From assembly GCF_009765975.1 (NCBI RefSeq), contig NZ_LMUJ01000064.1, positions 220,885-284,884 on the forward strand: a DNA stretch of 64,000 nt. The letters are read 5' to 3'. The notes below the pieces were generated by a model, which had not been told where the DNA came from, did no database searches, and saw nothing but the letters and a program-made list of their open reading frames with translations. Numbering within the stretch: position 1 is the stretch's first letter; every line of letters begins with the position of its first letter. Source of the stretch: Acidisphaera sp. S103 (GTDB lineage: Bacteria > Pseudomonadota > Alphaproteobacteria > Acetobacterales > Acetobacteraceae). Both the position numbers and the translations under genes were made by a program. Positions 13,901-25,800 of the stretch are shown in pieces.

Positions 13901-16900
13901 GAATGCGTTGCCGCCGGTGCCCGGCACGTGTTCGCGGTCGAGCTGCTGGAACGGTCCTACCAACAGGCTCGGGCGACCATCGCTGGCTTGGGGCTGACCG
14001 ACCGCATCACCCTGCTGCACGGCGATGCGCGCGAACTGGCGCTGCCGGATTCGCCCTTCGGCGCCCCGGAAATCTGTGTCAGTGAGATTGTCGGATCACT
14101 CGGCGGGGCCGAAGGTGCGGCTGCGATCCTCGACGCCGTCCGGTCCCGCTTCCCCGGCATCCGCATGCTGCCGCGCCGCGGTCTGACGCTGGCCGCGCCC
14201 GTGGAAGTGCCCGATGCGGTGCTGGACGAAGGCGGATTTGCCCCGACCGGCGCGCACTACGCGGAACGGATTTTCGCCCAGGCGGGGCGGCGCTTCGACC
14301 TGCGGCTTTGCCTGCGGCGGGTGGACCGGTCGGCCCTGCTGGCGCCACCGGGGCCATTCGAAAATCTGGACTTCATGACGCCCGATCCGGGCCGGGGCTC
14401 GACGACAACCCGGCTGGCGATCCAACGCGATGGCCGCATGGCCGGATTGCTGGCGTGGCTGACGCTCGATCTGGACGACACGGTCAGCCTGGATACCCTG
14501 GACGGCGAGTTTAGCTGGCTGCCGGTGCTACTGCCGCTGCCCGACGGGCCGGTTGCGGTTCGGGCGGGCGATGAGTTGCTGATGGGCTGCGACTGGCAGC
14601 GTTGCGCCAACGGCCTGAACCCGGATTATCGGGTGACACTGCGGTTGCTGCGCGATGGGAACACCGTCGCCGAGGCCGTCCTGGACAGTCCGCATGATCC
14701 CGCCGGCGTCGGCGGCACGCGGCTGCACCGGCGGCTGTTCGGCGGCACTGACCTGCCGCTGGCCCCCGAATCGCCGACGCCCGAGGGGCTGCGGCGGCAA
14801 TTGTTGGCTCGCCTGCCCGAACCGATGGTGCCGTCCCGGATCGAATTGCTGCCCAGCCTGCCGTTGACGCCGGCTGGAAAGGTCGCTCGCCGAACCCTGG
14901 CGGGCCGGTTGCCAGCGGAGGCGGCGGTGCGACGGGCATTGACGGCGATGCCGGCGGTTGAGGCTGTCGCGGTGCAAGCGGGAACGCCGCCGATGGCGTT
15001 CGTCGTGGCGAAGCCGCCTGAGGCTGAGGCCCCGGAACGCGAGACCGCTCAACTGGCGGCGGCTCAACTGGCGGAGTGGCGGACGCTGCATGAAACGCTG
15101 CATGGGGAGGCGGAAGCAGCCGAGGACCCGTTCCATGGGTGGCGGAGCGCACTGACCGGGCAGCCTATTCCGGCTGAGCACATGGCGGCCTGGCGGGACG
15201 CGACGCTGAAGCGGCTGCGGGGCTTGCCTCGGCGGCGGGTACTGGAGATCGGTGCTGGGACCGGCATGATCCTGCATGGTCTGGCGGCTGATACCGAATT
15301 GTATGTCGCGACCGATACCAGCGCGCCGGCGCTGGCCCGGATTGCGACCAGGCTCGATCCGGATATTGCCGACCGGGTAAGGCTGGAGCGGCGGGATGCC
15401 GCCGATTTCGAGGGGCTGGGCGGCAACTTCGACCTGATCCTGTTGAATTCGGTCGTGCAATATTTTCCCTCGGCGGATTACCTGCGGCGGGTGCTGGACG
15501 GGGTTCGGGAACGGCTGGCGCCGGGTGGGACAGTGTTCCTGGGCGATCTGCGCCATCTCGGGCTGGCGGGGCGGCTCGCCGAACGGGGTGGGCGGCGGAT
15601 GGAGGACGAGACGGAACTGCTGCTGGACCCGGCCTGGCTGGGTGGGCAGGGGTTCGAAGGCGTGGTGGCGCTGCTGAAGCACGGCGCGGCAGGCTGCGAA
15701 CTGACGGATTGGCGCTTTGATGCGTTGCTGAGGTTGAAGTCTGCTTCCAGCGAGGTGCGTCGGGCAGCATGGACCGGGACGCTGCCCTTCGTTGGCGATG
15801 CGGCGATGATCATGGCTGGCATTCCAAATGGGCGGTTTGGCGATGGAGTCGACCTCGACGCTCTGCGGAAACAGGCGGAAGCAGCGGGGTGGTCGTTGGA
15901 GGCCGGGTTCGCGCGGGATGATCCCGGATGCTTCGATGCTCTGCTGGTGCCGCCAGGGCGCGTGGTCGATCCGTTCCTGCTGCGGCTGCCTGATCCGGGT
16001 GCGGCTGCCTGCAATGACCCGCTGCGGGCGCGGCGCCGCTTGGCGATGGCGGCACAATTGTCCGCCGTACTGACCGAGCAGGGTCTGGCGGCTGACGTGC
16101 GGGTGGTGGAGGCGCTGCCTCGGCAGGAAGCAGCCGCGCAACCCAAGGATGCGACGGAACGGGCGCTGGCGTCGCTGTGGGCGGAGTTGCTCGGGCGCGG
16201 GTCGGTAAGAGGGGACGATGATTTCTTTGCCCTCGGCGGTCATTCGCTGCTGGGCATGCGGTTGATGGCGCGGATTCAGGCGCGTTTCGGCGTCGAACTG
16301 CCGGTGAAGGCACTGTTCGAGGCGCCTCGGCTGGCCGATCTGGCCGAACGGCTGCGCGGGGCTGGGCCGGCGCTGGTCGCGGAACCGGTGGATGAGGCGG
16401 CGGATTGGCCACTGGCGCCGGCGCAGGAACGGCTTTGGTTCCTCGATCGGCTGGCGCCGGGCAGTTCGGCGTATGTCATGCCGGTGGCGCTACGGTTCCG
16501 GGGCGGTGTCGAGGCCGGCCGGGTGGAGGCGGCACTGGCAGATATGGAGGCGCGCCATCCGGTGCTGCGCCGACGGTTGGTTGACGGGCCGGTGTTGCGT
16601 AAGGCGCCGCCTGCCCCGTTCGTGTTGCGGGTTTTGGAGGGTGATACGGCGCTGGTGCAGCGATTGGCGCTGGCTCCGTTCGATCTAGCGAATGAACCGT
16701 TCTGGCGCGCGTGCCTGGTGCGGTTGCCGGATGGCGATGCGATGCTCGTGCTGACGGTTCACCATCTGGTGGCGGACGGGATCAGCATGGGCGTGCTGCT
16801 GAATGATCTCGGGCGCGCGTTGGCCGGTAAACCGCTGCCACCGCACACCGGACCGTCCTACGGGGCCCTGGCCGCCGTGCGGCGAGCTCAGCTAGCCGCG

Positions 16901-19510
16901 CCGGAGAGCCATACGGCACCGCTGCGCGAGGCGGCCCGGTTAAAGGACGTGCCGCCGCTGGATTTGCCGCTGGACCGACCTCGGCCTGCGGTGCGCGACG
17001 CCACTGGAGCGTCGGTGCCACTGGCCCTGCCGCCGGCGGTCTCGGCCGGGGTGCGGGACCTGGCTCGGCTTGAGGGGACGACACCGTTCGCGGTGCTGCT
17101 GGCTGGATGGGTGACGCTGCTGCACAGGCTGTGCGGCCAGGATCGGCTCGCCGTCGGGGTGCCGGTGGCCGGACGGCCGGCGGGGGCCGAGGCGATGGTC
17201 GGGTTGTTCATCGACACCGCTGTCGTTGCCGCCGATTGCAGCGGCCGGCCCAGTTTTCGGGCGCTGCTGCGGCAGATGACCGAGGCGTCGCGTGGGGCGA
17301 TCGCCGCTTCGGTGCCGTTCGAGCGTCTGGTCGAAGCAGTGCGGCCGGACCGCGATCCGTCTCGCACGCCGCTGGTGGAGACCACGCTGACGTTGCAGCC
17401 GCCCTATGATGCGGCCGGCTTCGACGGGCTGGGCGTGGAACCCTTCCCCCTGGCCGCCGCCGCTGCTCGGTTCGAGCTGGAACCAAGCCTGTGGGCGCAG
17501 GACGGTGGTTTCGCCGGCAGCCTGACCTACGCTACGGCGCTGTTCGACGCCGACACCGTCCGTGCCGTCGCCGGTGCATTCTCGACGCTGCTGGCCGGCG
17601 CGGTAGCGGCGCCCGATACCGCACTACACCGCCTGCCGCTGCTGTCGCGCACCGAGGTCGCCGCGGCGGTCGCCATCGGGCGGGCACGGGGCGTGTTGGA
17701 GGTGACCGGGACGCTGCACGGCCGGTTCGCCGCGATGGCCTCGGCCTGCCCTGAAGCCCCGGCGGTGGGCGTGCGCGGCCGCCGGGACATTGCTTGGACG
17801 AGCTACGGCACGCTGATGCACCGGGCGCAGGCAATCGCGGGGGGTCTGGCGATGCGCGGTGTGCGGCGGGGCGATCTTGTCGGTCTGCTGGCGGCGCGCG
17901 ATGTCGACAGCATCGCCGGGCTGATCGGCATTCTGATGGCCGGCGCTGCCTATGTGCCGGTCGATCCGGCGACGCCCCCTGCCCGCGCCGCCGTGTTGCT
18001 GGCGTCCACCATATTGACCGTGACCTCGGGACCGTTGCCCTGGGACGGGCCGGCGCTACGGACCGATCTGGCCATGGATGGTTCGGCTGAACCCGTGGAA
18101 ACCGGGCCGGACGACCTGGCCTATGTCATCCACACGTCCGGCTCCAGCGGCGTGCCCAAGCCGGTTGGCGTGCCGCATACGGCGGTATTGCGGCTGTTCC
18201 CGGCGGCGCGGGATGTGCTGGTGCCGGACCGGAGCGATGTGTGGGCGTGCCTGCACTCGTTGGCGTTCGATTTCTCGGTCTGGGAGGTATGGGGCGCGCT
18301 GCTGCACGGCGGCAGCCTGGTGCTTGCCTCCGAGGAGGTCCGCCGGTCGCCGCCCGATGTCCTGGCGCTGGTACGCGATGCGGGGGTGACGGTGCTGAGC
18401 CAGACGCCCTCAGCCTTTGCACAACTAGATGCAGCCGATGCGGCGGCCAGGACGCCGCCGTTGCACCTGCGCACGCTTGTGTTCGGTGGGGAGGCTTTGG
18501 ATTTCGCCTCGCTGCGAGGCTGGTTCGCGCGGCGTGGGGATGCGGTGCCGGTGGTGACCAATATGTATGGGATCACCGAGACCACGGTGCATGTGACGCG
18601 GCTGCGGGTGACGGCGGCGGATGCGGCGGCGGGAAACAGCAGGATCGGCCGGGTTTTGCCCGACCTGGGTGGCCACGTGCTGGGAACGGACGGACGACCG
18701 GTGCCTCCGGGTTTCCCGGGGGAACTGTATGTCGCCGGATCGGGGGTGGCCTGGGGCTATCTGGGGCAGCCCGGCCTGACAGCCGACCGTTTCGTGCCTG
18801 ACCCATGGGGGCCGCCGGGCAGCCGTTTGTATCGCACCGGCGATCGGGTGCGGCGAACGCCGAACGGCCAACTCAGCTATCTGGGGCGGCTGGACGCACA
18901 GGTGAAAATCCGTGGGCATCGAATCGAGTTGGGGGACGTGCGGACAGCTCTGCTGGACCTGCCGGACATCGCCGACGCGGCGGTGCTGGCCCGCGACGGG
19001 GTGCTGGTGGCGTGGGTGGTAGGACAGGTCGATCCGCTGGCAGTGATTACCGGGCTGCGAGGCCGGCTGCCGGGTTACATGATCCCGGCTCGGGTGGTGC
19101 CGATGGATCGGTTGCCGGTGACGACACAGGGGAAGCTCGACAGTCGGTCGCTGCCGGATTCCGCTGTTGTCCCGGTTGCGGGTGCTGGTGCGGTGGACGC
19201 CCTGGAAGCAGCAGTGGCAACCGCCTGGGCCGAGGCGCTCGGGCTGCGAAATGTGCCGGTCGAGGCCAATTTGTTCGATCTTGGTGGCCACTCGCTGATG
19301 GTGCCGGCGCTGGCCGAGGCTTGTTCGGTTCAGGCTGGGCGGCCGGTCGCCGTGCTTGATGTGTTCCGCTATCCGACGGTCCGGTTGCTGGCCGGGATGC
19401 TGCGCGACGGCGCGGCGGAGCCGGCACCAGAGCGGGCGGATGATGGGGAAGCACGGCGGGCGGGGCGGGCACGCCTGGCGCGTGGCCGCGGTGTGCGGGT
19501 GACGACGTGA
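10901..19510 (+). CDS. NRPS: dock-C-A(Tyr)-oMT-nMT-T-C-A(Thr)-T
   Basis: 2869 aa, GTG start overlapping the upstream stop by 4 nt. A TubC-type docking domain (1-65) is followed by C with HHIAFDG (~208). The next A domain (A3 ~655) has code DASTIAAVCK, of the Tyr/Phe group and closest to Tyr. It is interrupted after A8 by a methyltransferase resembling the protein-arginine-methyltransferase fold (VVLDVGTGG ~986). A10 ([11 protein letters not shown] ~1320) follows, and then a typical N-methyltransferase ([10 protein letters not shown] ~1445) sits between A10 and the carrier domain (GGHSLLG ~1779). Side-chain O- plus backbone N-methylation would give N,O-dimethyltyrosine, as in didemnin DidJ. 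The second module has C with HHLVADG (~1953), an A domain with code DFWSVGMVHK (Thr is DFWNIGMVHK) and T (~2794). Thr specificity is the firmer call; Tyr over Phe is inferred partly from the O-MT. Confidence 0.95.
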   Translation: MSDARIGSSLDGLIAALRERGLRIRAQNGQLAVSGPQGALTADLRAQLVDQKPALLAFLAEATEATDAIGQCAPPGDRAPASFAQARLWFLERRGDAGAGYVVPLATRLRGRLDVAALQVALDGLAARHEPLRTVFAEDADGTMQIVLPSAPVALPIDDLTGGADPEAALRLTVETEAARTFDLTSEPPLRVRLLRLADDDHALLLSIHHIAFDGWSAGVALGELATLYDAAKAGRKAALPGLPVRYRDYAVWQRQRVSGQRLQQGLAHWMARLDGARALVLPLDGSGKAGPGAGRRLRHAVPRLAAVCAQLDATPFMVLFAGWAALLSRLTGVTDVTLGSPVANRTRGETEGLVGFFVNALALRLDLSGRPSFAQAVERARAVCLDAFANQDMPFEQIVQAQRVAGGAGLFRQVFALLPPAGAPPVLDGLVAEPLDSGPVAARFELELHARVVDGSIELLAAYDPGRFSAATVDEWLGRYARLLDALLTDPSLPLDAPVLLTPGEAERIAAWETAPASEPPTTLCALVRHAVRRWPDLPAVRDASGGMTYAALWQAAGRAASGLRALGVRRGDIVGWRFDRTAPMLAALLGILRTGAAWLPIDPALPAIRQAELRQRGGLKFVVGDDLAVEALLDGDDWTGSDAPAPDDLAYLIFTSGSTGTPKGVAIAHGGAANLALAQGAFFGTGPDTRVLQFANPGFDASVSEIFATLAGGAELHLAPRPLLLPGPDLIGTLRGRRITHATLPPALLREMSPEGFPDLRTVISAGEACTPDIVAAWAPGRRLLNAYGPTEASVCAAQGEIAAESGIPDVGRPMPGVTVRLLDNAERRVPQGAVGDLCIGGVGVARGYHGRPDLTAERFRPDPYGAPGDRLYRSGDAARWRAGGRIEVLGRLDAQVKLRGMRVEPAEVEAALRTLPGIADAAVVAVDDTLVGYAVPAPPGIELWPSVAEFFVYDELLYHALASDTRRAGPYRTAIAAAVKGRVVLDVGTGGEAVLARECVAAGARHVFAVELLERSYQQARATIAGLGLTDRITLLHGDARELALPDSPFGAPEICVSEIVGSLGGAEGAAAILDAVRSRFPGIRMLPRRGLTLAAPVEVPDAVLDEGGFAPTGAHYAERIFAQAGRRFDLRLCLRRVDRSALLAPPGPFENLDFMTPDPGRGSTTTRLAIQRDGRMAGLLAWLTLDLDDTVSLDTLDGEFSWLPVLLPLPDGPVAVRAGDELLMGCDWQRCANGLNPDYRVTLRLLRDGNTVAEAVLDSPHDPAGVGGTRLHRRLFGGTDLPLAPESPTPEGLRRQLLARLPEPMVPSRIELLPSLPLTPAGKVARRTLAGRLPAEAAVRRALTAMPAVEAVAVQAGTPPMAFVVAKPPEAEAPERETAQLAAAQLAEWRTLHETLHGEAEAAEDPFHGWRSALTGQPIPAEHMAAWRDATLKRLRGLPRRRVLEIGAGTGMILHGLAADTELYVATDTSAPALARIATRLDPDIADRVRLERRDAADFEGLGGNFDLILLNSVVQYFPSADYLRRVLDGVRERLAPGGTVFLGDLRHLGLAGRLAERGGRRMEDETELLLDPAWLGGQGFEGVVALLKHGAAGCELTDWRFDALLRLKSASSEVRRAAWTGTLPFVGDAAMIMAGIPNGRFGDGVDLDALRKQAEAAGWSLEAGFARDDPGCFDALLVPPGRVVDPFLLRLPDPGAAACNDPLRARRRLAMAAQLSAVLTEQGLAADVRVVEALPRQEAAAQPKDATERALASLWAELLGRGSVRGDDDFFALGGHSLLGMRLMARIQARFGVELPVKALFEAPRLADLAERLRGAGPALVAEPVDEAADWPLAPAQERLWFLDRLAPGSSAYVMPVALRFRGGVEAGRVEAALADMEARHPVLRRRLVDGPVLRKAPPAPFVLRVLEGDTALVQRLALAPFDLANEPFWRACLVRLPDGDAMLVLTVHHLVADGISMGVLLNDLGRALAGKPLPPHTGPSYGALAAVRRAQLAAPESHTAPLREAARLKDVPPLDLPLDRPRPAVRDATGASVPLALPPAVSAGVRDLARLEGTTPFAVLLAGWVTLLHRLCGQDRLAVGVPVAGRPAGAEAMVGLFIDTAVVAADCSGRPSFRALLRQMTEASRGAIAASVPFERLVEAVRPDRDPSRTPLVETTLTLQPPYDAAGFDGLGVEPFPLAAAAARFELEPSLWAQDGGFAGSLTYATALFDADTVRAVAGAFSTLLAGAVAAPDTALHRLPLLSRTEVAAAVAIGRARGVLEVTGTLHGRFAAMASACPEAPAVGVRGRRDIAWTSYGTLMHRAQAIAGGLAMRGVRRGDLVGLLAARDVDSIAGLIGILMAGAAYVPVDPATPPARAAVLLASTILTVTSGPLPWDGPALRTDLAMDGSAEPVETGPDDLAYVIHTSGSSGVPKPVGVPHTAVLRLFPAARDVLVPDRSDVWACLHSLAFDFSVWEVWGALLHGGSLVLASEEVRRSPPDVLALVRDAGVTVLSQTPSAFAQLDAADAAARTPPLHLRTLVFGGEALDFASLRGWFARRGDAVPVVTNMYGITETTVHVTRLRVTAADAAAGNSRIGRVLPDLGGHVLGTDGRPVPPGFPGELYVAGSGVAWGYLGQPGLTADRFVPDPWGPPGSRLYRTGDRVRRTPNGQLSYLGRLDAQVKIRGHRIELGDVRTALLDLPDIADAAVLARDGVLVAWVVGQVDPLAVITGLRGRLPGYMIPARVVPMDRLPVTTQGKLDSRSLPDSAVVPVAGAGAVDALEAAVATAWAEALGLRNVPVEANLFDLGGHSLMVPALAEACSVQAGRPVAVLDVFRYPTVRLLAGMLRDGAAEPAPERADDGEARRAGRARLARGRGVRVTT

Positions 19511-22500
19511 TGGATGGGACCTCGCACCTACAGGATGGCGCCGATCCTGGTGCGATCGCGATTGTCGGGATGGCCGGACGATTTCCAGGGGCGCCGAACA
19601 TCGCGGCGTTCCGGCGCATGCTGTTTGAGAGTGAGCACGGCATCCAACGGCTGATGCCGGGGGACGGCGATCCCCGGATGGCCGCGGAGTTCGGCTATGT
19701 TCCGGCACGCGGCGTGCTGCAGGGCGCCGATCTGTTCGATGCGGCGCTGTTCGGGATTGCTCCACGCGATGCGGCGATGCTGGACCCGCAACAGCGCGTC
19801 TTCCTGGAATGCTGCTGGACGGCGCTGGAGGATGCGGGACGGGCACCGCAAGGGCCGGATTGCGCGACGGCGGGGCTGTTCGCCTCGGCAAGCATGGCGA
19901 CTCACTGGCTGGCGGCAGCGGCCGGATCGGGCCTCTGTGGGCTGGGCGGCGTAGCGGCAGTGGACAAGGATCTGTTGACCGGGCGGGTCGCGTATCACCT
20001 CGGGCTGGGTGGGCCGACGGTTGGGGTGCAGACGGCGTGCAGCAGCAGCTTGGTTGCGGTCCACATGGCGGTGCAGGCACTCATCGCCGGGGAGTGCGAT
20101 ATGGCATTGGCCGGCGGGGTGTCGGTGACCGTGCCGCTGCGCATGGGCTACCTGCACCAGCCCGGCGGCGTTTCCAGTCCGGATGGGACGTGCCGGCCAT
20201 TCACCGCCGCCGGCGAGGGCACCGTGAAAGGCGACGGCGCCGGTGTGGTGGTGCTGCGCCGGCTGGCGGATGCGCTGGCGGATGGTGACGACATTCGCGC
20301 CGTTATCCTGGGATCGGCGGTCACCAACGATGGCCGGGCTCGGGCCGGGTTCGCGGCGCCGGGGATGACGGGACAGGCTAGGGTTGTCCGTCTGGCGTTG
20401 CAGCTTGCCGGCGTGGCGCCGGGCGAGATCGGTTATATCGAGGGCCACGGCACCGCAACGCAAGTGGGCGATGCGATCGAGTTGCGGGCGCTGGCAGAGA
20501 CGTTTGGCCGACGCTCGGGGGATGAGGAGCCTCCGGTGCTAGGAGCGGCCAAGGCGCATATCGGGCATCTCGATGCGGCGGCGGGTGTCGCCGGGCTGAT
20601 CAAGACGGTGCTGGCGCTGCGGGACGGAATGATCCCGCCGGCCCTGCATTCCGGGCCTCCACATCCGGACCTCGCGGCGAGTGGATTTGTGCTGGCAGGG
20701 GCGGCGCGGGCCTGGCCGGCGCGTTCCGGGCCACGGCGCGCTGGTGTGTCCGCGTTCGGACTGGGCGGGACGAATGCGCATGTGGTGCTGGAGCAGGCAC
20801 CTCCGCTGTCACCGCGCCGGAAGATGGCTGGGCCGCACCCGTTGGTGTTGACGGCGCGGACTCGGCAGGGTTTGGCGGAACTCAGTGCATCGATGCGGGA
20901 TTGGTTGCAGGCGCGGCCGGAGGTCGATTTGGGCGATCTGGCCCATACCTTGGCACGGGGGCGGATGCCGCAGGTTTGGCGCCAGGTAGTGGTTGCGGCG
21001 ACGGTAGCGGAAGCGATGGCGGGGTTTGGTGAGCCATTGCCGGAGCGACCAGCGGATGCCACATGGCCGGCCCCACCGGCGGGGCGGCGTATTTCCGCGC
21101 CGGCGACACCGTTCGAGCGGGTGCGGCATTGGCTGGAGGCTGCACCGGACCGGCTGGCCGAGGCGGATCGGCTTTTGGTCGCGGGGTGGCGCAATCAACC
21201 TGTTGCGGCGGCTGAATCGCGTGGTCCCTGGCTGGTGATGGCGGTTGGCCGGCGTGGTGCCTCGCTGGCGGAGGAACTGAGGCGGGCCGGGCAGGATGTC
21301 GAGGTGGTCGAACGGCCGGAGGATGTCCCGGCGCTGGCCGCGCGCGGGTTCCGGCCGGCTCACCTGCTGCATGCCATGGCGCTGGGTGATCCTCCGCCGC
21401 CGCAGGATCAGGGGGTGGTTGGGTTGCCGGCCTGGGTGCAGGCGCTGGGGCTCGCGGGATGGTTCGAGGGCGCCACGCTGCTGATTGCCACCGGCCAGGC
21501 GGTGGCCGTGGGCGGCGAGCGACGGTTGTACCCCGAACATGCCGGGTTGGCAGCGGCGCCGGCAACGTTGATGGCCGAGCATCCGGCGTTGCGGTGCGTA
21601 TGCGTCGATTTGGGCGGGTCGGAGGATGCCGCTGCTCGTCTGTTGTCCGAGGCGGGCGCCGAAGTGCCATTGGTGGCGTGGCGGCATGGCCGGCGTTGGG
21701 TCCGGGATTGGCAACCTTTGCCTATGACGAAGGCCGTGTCGCTGCGTGAGGGCGGGGTATGGCTGATTACCGGCGGCACCGGCGGGATTGGGCTGTTGCT
21801 GGCCCGGCATCTTGCTCGCAGGGCGCAGGCGCGGCTGGTGCTGACGGGGCGATCCACGGATCGTCCGGCGGTGGCGGCTGCGGTGGCTGAGATCGCCGCT
21901 CTTGGAGGTGCCGCCGAAGTCGTGGCAGCCGATCTGGCGCAGCCGGGGACGGCCGATCGGTTGGTGCGGCTGGCGTTGGACCGGTTCGGTGCGCTTCATG
22001 GGGTGATCCACGCGGCAGGGCTCGCCGAGGGCGGCATGGTGCAAGGACTGACGCCGGACGCGGTGGTTGCTCATCAGGCGGTGAAGCCGATGGCCGCGCT
22101 GGCGCTGGCGGAGGCACTGGCGGGCCGGCCGCTGGATCGCTTTGTCCTCTGCGGGTCGCACGCGGGGGCGTTCGGTGCGTTCGGCCAGTACGGCTATGCG
22201 ACGGCCAATGCCGCTTTGGCGGGCGTGGCGGAGGCGCTGTGCGCAACCGGACGGAGAGAGGCCGTGGCGATCCACTGGGACCGCTGGCAAGGCGTCGGCA
22301 TGGCGATCCAGGGGGAGGCTCGGCATCAGGCAATGACGGGCGAGGCATTGCCCGGCGGCTTGTCTCCGGAAGCCGCGCTGGCGCTGTTCGATCGGGTGCT
22401 GGCGGCGCCGTTGGGGGAAGCGGTGCTGCTGGCGACGTCTCGGCCGGTCGCAACGCTGGTGGCCGAACGGCAGGGAACCGCACCGGTGGCACCCGTCGCA

Positions 22501-22815
22501 CCGCCGGCCGCCCGGCAGCCTCGCCCGGTGGGATTGGCCGCGCCGGTGGCACCGACCAACGCGTCGGAGGCGGCGCTGGTGGCGCTTTGGGAGGACGAAC
22601 TAGGGATCGCACCTATCGGCGTCGACGACGATTTCGTCTCGCTCGGGGGCGACTCGCTGAACGCCTTGCGGGTTTGCGGCACGGCGCGGGTCCGGCTGGG
22701 GGTCGTGCTGCCGCTGCGACTGCTGCTGGAGTCTCGGACCATCGCGGTGCTGGCCGAGCGGCTGGGTGATGCCGAGGCACCGCCGGTCGCTGGTTTCGCC
22801 GAGGAGATGCTGTGA
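19507..22815 (+). CDS. AT-less PKS module: KS-KR-ACP
   Basis: 1102 aa. The GTG at 19507 gives a GTGA overlap; an ATG at 19510 is an equally possible start. The ketosynthase (~10-430) keeps its Cys in TACSSS (~178) and both His motifs, EGHGTA (~312) and KAHIGH (~349). No acyltransferase follows: no GHSxG motif is present. The usual KS-to-AT linker ([19 protein letters not shown]) runs within about 60 residues into [10 protein letters not shown], the motif that normally follows an AT. The ketoreductase has its NADP-binding TGGTGGIG (~754) and catalytic Tyr in YGYATAN (~893); the LDD signature of B-type KRs is absent. The carrier domain has GGDSLNAL (~1048). It should extend the Thr-bearing chain by one malonate unit and reduce it to a beta-hydroxyl, with the AT acting in trans. 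No trans-AT gene lies in this window. Confidence 0.93.
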   Translation: MMDGTSHLQDGADPGAIAIVGMAGRFPGAPNIAAFRRMLFESEHGIQRLMPGDGDPRMAAEFGYVPARGVLQGADLFDAALFGIAPRDAAMLDPQQRVFLECCWTALEDAGRAPQGPDCATAGLFASASMATHWLAAAAGSGLCGLGGVAAVDKDLLTGRVAYHLGLGGPTVGVQTACSSSLVAVHMAVQALIAGECDMALAGGVSVTVPLRMGYLHQPGGVSSPDGTCRPFTAAGEGTVKGDGAGVVVLRRLADALADGDDIRAVILGSAVTNDGRARAGFAAPGMTGQARVVRLALQLAGVAPGEIGYIEGHGTATQVGDAIELRALAETFGRRSGDEEPPVLGAAKAHIGHLDAAAGVAGLIKTVLALRDGMIPPALHSGPPHPDLAASGFVLAGAARAWPARSGPRRAGVSAFGLGGTNAHVVLEQAPPLSPRRKMAGPHPLVLTARTRQGLAELSASMRDWLQARPEVDLGDLAHTLARGRMPQVWRQVVVAATVAEAMAGFGEPLPERPADATWPAPPAGRRISAPATPFERVRHWLEAAPDRLAEADRLLVAGWRNQPVAAAESRGPWLVMAVGRRGASLAEELRRAGQDVEVVERPEDVPALAARGFRPAHLLHAMALGDPPPPQDQGVVGLPAWVQALGLAGWFEGATLLIATGQAVAVGGERRLYPEHAGLAAAPATLMAEHPALRCVCVDLGGSEDAAARLLSEAGAEVPLVAWRHGRRWVRDWQPLPMTKAVSLREGGVWLITGGTGGIGLLLARHLARRAQARLVLTGRSTDRPAVAAAVAEIAALGGAAEVVAADLAQPGTADRLVRLALDRFGALHGVIHAAGLAEGGMVQGLTPDAVVAHQAVKPMAALALAEALAGRPLDRFVLCGSHAGAFGAFGQYGYATANAALAGVAEALCATGRREAVAIHWDRWQGVGMAIQGEARHQAMTGEALPGGLSPEAALALFDRVLAAPLGEAVLLATSRPVATLVAERQGTAPVAPVAPPAARQPRPVGLAAPVAPTNASEAALVALWEDELGIAPIGVDDDFVSLGGDSLNALRVCGTARVRLGVVLPLRLLLESRTIAVLAERLGDAEAPPVAGFAEEML

Positions 22816-25800
22816 TCGCGGCGCTGGAAGCGGCGTTGGCGGCCGGTGCGATCCTGCGCGCCGAGGGGGGGCGGCTGGCTTTGCGGTCTCCGGTGCCGCT
22901 CGCGGCTGACGTGCGGGCGGGTTTGATGGCGGCGAAGGCGGAGATCCTGGCGTTCCTGGGTCCGGGACGGCGGATCGGACCGGCCAGCGCCGCGCAACGT
23001 GCCATCTGGCTGGCCGATGCCGCCGGGCGTGGGTATGCGGTGACGGCGGCTGCTCGGTTGGGGTCCGCGGATCTGGGGCCGGCGCCGGGTGATCTGATCG
23101 CAACGGCGCTGGGGGCGCTGGCCGCCCGGCATCCCGCTTTGCGCACGCGGTTGCTGCTGGTCGGGGAAGAGCCGGCGCAAGTGGTGGAACCCGATGCCTC
23201 GCTGCCGCTGGAAACGGGTCAGGTTGCGGATATGGGTGCCGCGCGGGAACGGACGGCCGCGTGGGCGGCGGTACCGCTGGACCCGACAGTGGCACCGCCC
23301 TGCCGAGCGCTGTTGCTGCGGGTGGCGGCTGGGGAATGGGTGTTCGCACTCAGCCTGCACCACGCCGTGTGCGATGCGGCGTCGCTGGACGTGCTGGCCG
23401 ATGATCTGGCCGTGCTGCTGCATCAGCCGGCGAAGGCCAGGCATCGGCAGCCGCTGCCGCCGCCCGGTCCGGATATGCTGGATCATGCGGCGTTGGAACG
23501 CGTCGCCCCGGCACAGGATGACCGGCTGCGCTGGTGGCAGGACATGTTGCGGGATGTGCCGCCGCTGGCACTGGGAGCGGAACCGTTGCGGGCGGCCAGC
23601 GGCGGTGGGCGGCGTGTCGCGACGTTGCCTCGGACGGCATGGGACGCGTTGACGGCGGCGGGGCGCGTCGAAGGGGCGACTCCGTTCGGGGCGCTGCTGG
23701 GCGTACTGGGTGTTGTGCTGGGTCGGCATGCGGCGGATGGACGCCTGCTGCTGCACACGCCGGCCACGGTCCGGGGCGAGAGTTTCGAGCGTTGCGTGGG
23801 GTGTTTCGCCAACCTGCTGCCGCTGGTGTTGGATATGCGGGGCGTTTCTTCCCTGGCCGAGGCCCTGCGCCGGGGGGCGGCAGCGGCAACGGCACTGCTG
23901 AGCCATGCCGGGATGGCTTTGGGAGAGATCGCGGCTCGTGAGCCGGCAGCGGCTCGGCCTAGGCTGTTGTTCACGCATCGGCGTGGGGGCGGGGGGATCG
24001 GCGAGCCTTTGCCGCTGCCGCCCGGGGCGCCAAAAGCCGATCTGGTGCTGGAGAGCGCCGAGGGGCTGGACGGACTGGTCCTGAGCCTGGAGTGGGACCG
24101 CGCGGTTGTCGACGACGGCATTGCCGCGGCGTTGATGGAAGAATTGGTCGCGGTTAGCGAAGGGACTTTTGCCGCCATGCCGGCGGATCACGCCGCGTTG
24201 CATGCGGCCCTCACGCCGGTCTGGCCGGATGCAGGCGAGGCGACGATCCATCGGCTGTTTGCGGCCCGTGCGGCGGCGAGCGGCGGAGTTGTGGCGGTAC
24301 GGGATGGCCGGCGCAGCCTGACTTACGCGGAATTGGACGATTGGAGTGATGCGATCGCGGCCTGGTTGGGGCCGGTGCGGGATGCGGTCATCGGGATTGC
24401 TTTGCCACGCGGCGTCGCCATGGTCGCGGCCTGGCTGGGGTGCCTGAAGGCGGGTGCGGCGTATCTGCCGCTTGATCCGGCCTGGCCATCCGCGCGGCTG
24501 GATGCCGCTTTGGCAGCCGCCGGGGCGGATCGTGTGCTGGATATGGCGATGCTGCCGGCGGCGGATGTGCGTGCCCGATTTCACTCGCCGATGGTGCATC
24601 CGTTGGCATTGGCCTGTGTGTTCGCCACCAGTGGCAGCACCGGTCGGCCCAAGGCAGTCGGCGTGCCGCATAGGGCGATTCCGCGTCTGGCGCTGTCCCG
24701 GGCGTTTGCCTCGATTGAGCCGAACGATGTGGTCGCGCAGGCCGGCAGTGCCGCGTTCGATGCGGCGAGTTGGGAGGTGTGGGGCGCGCTGCTGAACGGT
24801 GCCACCGTGGCAGTGCTGGAGACCGATACGGTGCTGGATGCCGATGCGCTGGCCTCGGTGCTGGTCGAGCAGAGTGTCGGCCACATGTTCCTGACCAAGA
24901 CGCTGTTCGACGCGGTGGCGGCGGCGCGGCCGGATGCGTTCGCCGGGTTGCGGACGTTGAGCATCGGCGGTGAGGCACTCGATCCGGTCGCCTGTGCGGC
25001 GATCGTGCGGCCGGAACGGTTTTTGAACGCGTATGGACCGACCGAGACGGCCACGTTCGCGGGGTGGCACGCGGTGCCGGCCGATGTTGCGGCCATGCGG
25101 CGCGTGCCGGTGGCCGGACCGCCGGGCGGCGCCGTACATGGGACGGTGCTGCGCGTGCTGGACGCGCGGATGCATCCGGTCGCGATCGGCGCGCCGGGGG
25201 AGTTGTTCATCGGCGGCGATGCGTTGGGACGCGGCTATCTTGGCCAGCCGGGACTGACCGCCGAACGGTTCCTGCCCGATCCGCACGGGCCGGCGGGCAG
25301 CCGTATCTATCGCAGTGGCGATCGGGCTCGGCTGCTGCCGGACGGCACCGTGGACCTGCTGGGGCGGATCGACCAGCAGGTGAAAATTCGTGGCTTCCGC
25401 GTGGAACCCGGGGAGGTTCAAGCGGCCCTGCGTGGGCTGCCCGGGGTGGTTGCCGCGCATGTCGCGGCTCGGGCAGGTGTCGATGGCACGATGGGGCTGT
25501 TCGGGTGGGTGGTTGGCATCGATGCCGGCACGGCGCTGGACGGCCTGCGCGCCGTGTTGCCGGCGGCGATGATCCCGGCGCGGATATGGCGGGTGGTTCG
25601 GTTGCCGGTCACGACGACCGGCAAGGTCGATGTGGCGGCGCTGCCGATGGACGAGCAGTCAGGGGCGGAGTCGGCCAGGATGGCGCCCGTTGGTGCCATA
25701 GAAGAGGCGGTTGCCGAGTTGGTGCGGGACGTACTGGGTCTGGCGTCGGTGGGTCGAGACGATGATCTGTTTGCGCTGGGTGCGCACTCGCTGTCCGCCA

